In this document: in pieces, positions 34,717 to 37,832 of the stretch
How the letters are laid out: each line of letters opens with the position of its first letter
Position numbering within the stretch: position 1 is the first letter of the stretch
Origin: an uncultured Roseburia sp.
GTDB lineage: Bacteria; Bacillota; Clostridia; Lachnospirales; Lachnospiraceae
DNA: 37,832 nt
Direction: 5' to 3'
Assembly: GCA_930989305.1 (NCBI GenBank)
Contig: CAKNLF010000009.1
Location: 1 to 37,832, forward strand
Program-made: the position numbers and the translations under genes
Notes under the pieces: generated by a model
Database searches by the model: none
Told to the model about the DNA's origin: nothing
Seen by the model: the letters and a program-made list of their open reading frames with translations, nothing else

Positions 34717-37287
34717 TCAGTTGAAACGTCCGCAGCACTGTTTATATTTCTTGCCGCTGCCGCAGGGACACGGATCATTGGCGTATACTTTCTTTTCCGT
34801 TCTCCGCTTCGGAGCTTTCTGCAGACTTTCATCTTTATTGGTTCCGGTTACTTTTGCAACTTCTTCACGCTCCACTTTCTGCTCTACTTTTACATGGAAC
34901 AGCATGCGGACCGTTTCTTCCTGGATATTTGCGATCATAGTGTCAAACATATCATATCCGGCCATTTTGTACTCTACCAGCGGATCCCTCTGGGCATAGG
35001 CCTGCAGTCCGATGCCTTCCCTGAGTATTTCCATGTCATCAATATGATCCATCCATTTTCTGTCAATCGCCTTCAACAGTACCACACGTTCCAGTTCACG
35101 GATCATTTCCGGTTCCGGGAATTCCGCTTCTTTTGCCTCATACAGCTTAACAGCCTGCTCTTTCAGACGATGTTTCAGCTCGTTTTTAGAGATTCCTTCT
35201 ACATCTTCCGGTTTGATAGGCTGCAGCGGGATCACAGGAAGCAGCAGCTCGTTTAATTCCTCAAGATCCCATGGATTATCAGAATTCTTCTCATCTGTAA
35301 GGCAGCTGTCTACTGTATTTTCCACCCGGTCTGTTATCATCTTGTAAATAACGTCCCTCATGCTTTCACCGTCCAGCACCCGGCGTCTTTCTGTATATAT
35401 GATCTCACGCTGGTCATTCATTACCTGATCATATTCCAGAAGATTTTTACGAATTCCGAAGTTATTTCCTTCGATCTTTTTCTGGGCCTTCTCAATGGAA
35501 CTGGAAAGCATTTTATGTTCAATCTGTTCCCCTTCCGGAACGCCCAGGGCATTGAACATCGCGATCAGTTTTTCCGAACCGAACAGACGCATCAGATCGT
35601 CTTCCAGAGAAATATAAAATCTGGATTCTCCCGGATCTCCCTGTCGTCCGGAACGTCCTCTCAGCTGATTGTCGATACGTCTGGATTCATGCCGTTCCGT
35701 ACCGATGATCTTCAATCCGCCTGCGGCTCTGGCCTCTTCATCCAGCTTGATATCCGTACCACGGCCTGCCATGTTGGTGGCAATGGTAACGGCTCCGTGC
35801 TGTCCGGCCTGCGCTACAATCTCCGCCTCCAGCTCGTGGAACTTCGCGTTCAGGACATTATGCTTGATCCCTTCTTTGTTCAGCATTTTGCTGATCAATT
35901 CGGATGTCTCGATGGTAATAGTACCTACCAGCACCGGCTGTCCGGTGGCATGGGTCTTTACGATCTCGTCCACAACAGCCTTGAATTTTTCCGCTTTTGT
36001 TTTATAAACAGCGTCTTCCCGGTCGATACGGGCGATCGGTTTGTTGGTGGGGATCTCGATAACATCCATACCGTAAATATCACGGAATTCCTTTTCTTCT
36101 GTCAGGGCGGTACCGGTCATGCCGGCTTTCTTTTCATATTTATTGAAAAAGTTCTGGAATGTGATCGTTGCCAGCGTCTTGCTTTCCCGTTTTACCTTTA
36201 CATGCTCCTTTGCCTCAATGGCCTGGTGCAGTCCGTCTGAATAACGGCGGCCCGGCATGATACGTCCGGTAAACTCGTCTACGATCAGGATCTGGTCATC
36301 CTGCACTACATAGTCCTGATCCCGGAACATCAGGTTGTGCGCCCGCAGAGCCAGAATGATGTTATGCTGGATCTCCAGGTTCTCCGCATCCGCAAGGTTA
36401 TCAATCTTAAAGAATTTTTCAACCTTTTTCACACCGTCCAGTGTCAGATTGATCACTTTATCTTTTTCATTAACAATAAAGTCGCCGCTTTCCTCTATCT
36501 CGATACCCATAATGGCATCCATCTTTGAAAATTCGCCGCTGGCTTCGCCCCGCTTCATCTGTCGCGCCAGTATATCGCAGGCTTCATACAGTTTTGTAGA
36601 CTTCCCGCTCTGTCCGGATATGATCAGCGGTGTACGAGCCTCATCGATCAGAACCGAGTCCACCTCATCGATAATGGCATAATGCAGGGATCTCTGAACA
36701 AGCTGCTCTTTGTAAATAACCATATTATCACGCAGATAGTCAAATCCCAGCTCGTTGTTGGTAACATAGGTAATATCACAGGCATAAGCTTCCCGGCGCT
36801 GTTTATTATCCATATCATTTAATACCACGCCCACTGTAAGGCCAAGGAATTCATGGACTTTTCCCATCCATTCCGCATCTCGTTTTGCCAGATAATCATT
36901 GACAGTAACGATGTGCACGCCTTTTCCTTCCAGGGCATTCAGATATGCCGGCAGGGTAGACACCAGAGTTTTACCTTCACCGGTTTTCATTTCCGCAATA
37001 CGGCCCTGATGAAGAACTACGCCGCCGATAAGCTGAACGCGGTAATGTTCCATGCCAAGAACTCGTTTTGCCGCCTCCCGGACTGTGGCGAACGCCTCCG
37101 GAAGCAGATCATCCAGTGTTTCTCCCGCTGCCAGTCTCTCTTTATATTCTTTTGTTTTATTACGGAGTTCCTCGTCTGTCATGGCCTGCATCTCAGGACG
37201 AAGGGCTTCGATCTTATCTACAATAGGTTTTACCATTTTCAACTCACGGGAACTGTGAGTACCAAAAATTTTTTCGATTACGCTCAT
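34717..37287 (-). CDS. secA: Preprotein translocase ATPase SecA
   Basis: An 856-residue SecA, the cytosolic ATPase motor that pushes preproteins through SecYEG. Walker A MKTGEGKT is at 100-107, DEVD at 207-210, and the preprotein cross-linking and helicase motifs follow ([15 protein letters not shown]). The C-terminal zinc-binding SEC-C tail has Cys840, Cys842, Cys851 and Cys852 ([13 protein letters not shown]). Length is typical. The RBS TAGGAG lies 9 bases before ATG. It is transcribed alone from a promoter in the divergent spacer and ends at a strong hairpin. Confidence 0.98.
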   Translation of the reverse strand: MSVIEKIFGTHSSRELKMVKPIVDKIEALRPEMQAMTDEELRNKTKEYKERLAAGETLDDLLPEAFATVREAAKRVLGMEHYRVQLIGGVVLHQGRIAEMKTGEGKTLVSTLPAYLNALEGKGVHIVTVNDYLAKRDAEWMGKVHEFLGLTVGVVLNDMDNKQRREAYACDITYVTNNELGFDYLRDNMVIYKEQLVQRSLHYAIIDEVDSVLIDEARTPLIISGQSGKSTKLYEACDILARQMKRGEASGEFSKMDAIMGIEIEESGDFIVNEKDKVINLTLDGVKKVEKFFKIDNLADAENLEIQHNIILALRAHNLMFRDQDYVVQDDQILIVDEFTGRIMPGRRYSDGLHQAIEAKEHVKVKRESKTLATITFQNFFNKYEKKAGMTGTALTEEKEFRDIYGMDVIEIPTNKPIARIDREDAVYKTKAEKFKAVVDEIVKTHATGQPVLVGTITIETSELISKMLNKEGIKHNVLNAKFHELEAEIVAQAGQHGAVTIATNMAGRGTDIKLDEEARAAGGLKIIGTERHESRRIDNQLRGRSGRQGDPGESRFYISLEDDLMRLFGSEKLIAMFNALGVPEGEQIEHKMLSSSIEKAQKKIEGNNFGIRKNLLEYDQVMNDQREIIYTERRRVLDGESMRDVIYKMITDRVENTVDSCLTDEKNSDNPWDLEELNELLLPVIPLQPIKPEDVEGISKNELKHRLKEQAVKLYEAKEAEFPEPEMIRELERVVLLKAIDRKWMDHIDDMEILREGIGLQAYAQRDPLVEYKMAGYDMFDTMIANIQEETVRMLFHVKVEQKVEREEVAKVTGTNKDESLQKAPKRRTEKKVYANDPCPCGSGKKYKQCCGRFN

Positions 37288-37324
37288 GAATATATGCTCC
37301 TACTAAATTATTTCAGAATAATAA

Positions 37325-37345
37325 GCAGAGCCTTACACACTCTGC
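37325..37345 (-). other. Hairpin in the secA 5' leader
   Basis: GCAGAG and CTCTGC form a 6-pair stem with a 9-base loop, about 20-25 bases downstream of the predicted start of transcription and 37 bases upstream of the secA ATG. No T-run follows. It could affect mRNA stability or translation. Confidence 0.35.
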
Positions 37346-37359
37346 CAAATTTAATTCAC

Positions 37360-37388
37360 ATTCTACCACTGATAGCACAATTAAACAA
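37360..37388 (-). promoter_or_regulatory. secA promoter
   Basis: On the minus strand TTGTTT (37383-37388) and TAGAAT (37360-37365) are exactly 17 bases apart. The leader to the secA ATG would be about 65 bases and includes the hairpin at 37325-37345. A clear promoter for the divergent TSCPD gene is not obvious; TATACA/TAGACT near 37449-37475 is a weak candidate. Confidence 0.6.
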
Positions 37389-37505
37389 CCATTAGTCATG
37401 AACGAATTGTAAACTTTTTTTAAACGCAGATCTGTTTTTTCCCCTCTATACAAATCAAAATTTTATGGTAGACTGAAACTTAGAAAATAGAAAAGGAGTG
37501 ATTTT

Positions 37506-37769
37506 ATGAGTTATAAATACAAAACCCGCGGCACCTGTTCCTCTATGATCGAGGTGGAGCTGGATGGCAATATCGTTAAAAATGTAAAGTTTACCGGCGG
37601 CTGCGACGGCAATCTAAAAGCAATCCCGAAACTGGTGGAGGGGCTGACTGTAGAGCAGGTGGAAGAAAAGCTTTCCGGAATCTCATGTTCCGGCAGGCCA
37701 ACATCCTGCGGCGATCAGCTGGCCAGGGCATGCCGGGCCGCATACGAAGCCGAAACAGCCGCTCACTGA
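37506..37769 (+). CDS. TSCPD-domain protein (TIGR03905 family)
   Basis: An 87-residue protein matching the small stand-alone TSCPD-domain family. Conserved cysteines are Cys11, Cys33 (GGCDGN), Cys61, Cys68 in TSCGDQL (the family's namesake TSCPD, with Gly for Pro) and Cys76. The TSCPD domain also occurs at the C-terminus of some B12-dependent ribonucleotide reductases, where it is thought to take part in thiol or metal chemistry. The stand-alone form has no settled function. RBS AAAAGGAGTG lies 7 bases from the ATG. It is the only plus-strand protein gene here, divergent from secA, and a group II intron end lies 10 bases after its stop. Confidence 0.88.
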   Translation: MSYKYKTRGTCSSMIEVELDGNIVKNVKFTGGCDGNLKAIPKLVEGLTVEQVEEKLSGISCSGRPTSCGDQLARACRAAYEAETAAH

Positions 37770-37778
37770 CCGGATACA

Positions 37779-37832
37779 ATCGAGTAGGGGAGATTTTTTC
37801 TCCCCTCTCACACCACCGTACATGCCGTTCGG
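37779..37832 (-). mobile_element. 3' end of a group II intron (domains V-VI), truncated by the window edge
   Basis: Read on the minus strand, the last 54 bases give the 3' half of a domain V (CCGAACGG then TGTACGGTGGT), the joining GTGAGAG, and a domain VI hairpin (GGGGAGA against TCTCCCC). It ends CTACTCGAT, with the candidate branch-point A seven bases before the end and an AY-type 3' boundary at about 37779. This pattern matches bacterial group II introns as I remember them. The maturase gene and 5' end would lie beyond the right edge. It is inserted 10 bases after the TSCPD stop in opposite orientation. Confidence 0.7.

Noticed and set aside
34629-34832. N-terminal extension of 68 residues on DUF1848
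   Set aside because: It overlaps the secA 3' end and the terminator; the family begins at MILSVSRRTD, which has its own RBS.
1-37832. CRISPR array, rRNA or tRNA genes
   Set aside because: I found no regularly spaced direct repeats outside the surface-protein gene, and no cloverleaf or rRNA signature sequences on either strand.

Overview
The window looks like a chromosomal segment of an anaerobic Firmicute, most likely class Clostridia, family Lachnospiraceae. The clues are strong AGGAG-type ribosome binding sites, moderate GC with AT-rich spacers, a GAAC-N4-GTTC SOS box, an HPr with His15 and Ser46, CdaA/CdaR, and a DUF1848 protein plus a GWW-repeat surface protein of types I associate with this family. 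Family placement is inference; no rRNA or tRNA is present. Nearly everything lies on the minus strand. The exceptions are a predicted small RNA near 23.1 kb and the TSCPD gene at the right end.

From left to right: (1) 48-8923, two consecutive TagF-like / IspD(TarI)-like / extended-SDR cassettes, preceded in transcription order by a TagGH-type ABC exporter with its own promoter. (2) 9089-12847, two LicD phosphotransferases, a hexapeptide acyltransferase and a polyprenyl-phosphate sugar-1-phosphate transferase. Regions 1 and 2 together look like a locus for a phosphodiester-linked (teichoic-acid-like) surface glycopolymer. (3) 12922-18633, a probable operon transcribed as small membrane protein, larger membrane protein, cdaA, cdaR, HPr, leuA, ending in a strong hairpin. 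(4) 18713-22781, mreB, recD2 and comF; MreB lacks five residues in a core nucleotide-binding motif. (5) 23190-28088, uvrB-uvrA behind a near-consensus promoter with an SOS box over its start site; the gap between mreB and uvrA carries a probable plus-strand sRNA. (6) 28434-31382, a broken Schlafen/AlbA-type gene and a secreted repeat protein. (7) 31534-34628, a DUF1848 protein, an OLD-like ATPase with a Toprim-like C-terminus and an unusual cysteine cluster, and a 73-residue protein whose ATG abuts the ATPase stop. (8) secA, the divergent TSCPD gene, and the 3' end of a group II intron cut by the right edge.

The surface-polymer genes fit one pathway. A lipid-linked primer would be started by the sugar transferase. 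Activated alditol phosphates would be supplied by the IspD-like and SDR enzymes and polymerised or attached by the TagF-like proteins. LicD enzymes would decorate the polymer and TagGH would export it. The most unusual observations are the two divergent TagF-IspD-SDR cassettes, the MreB deletion, the sRNA, the Cys-cluster ATPase with its coupled small protein, and two genes whose start codons sit immediately behind an intrinsic terminator with no room for a promoter.
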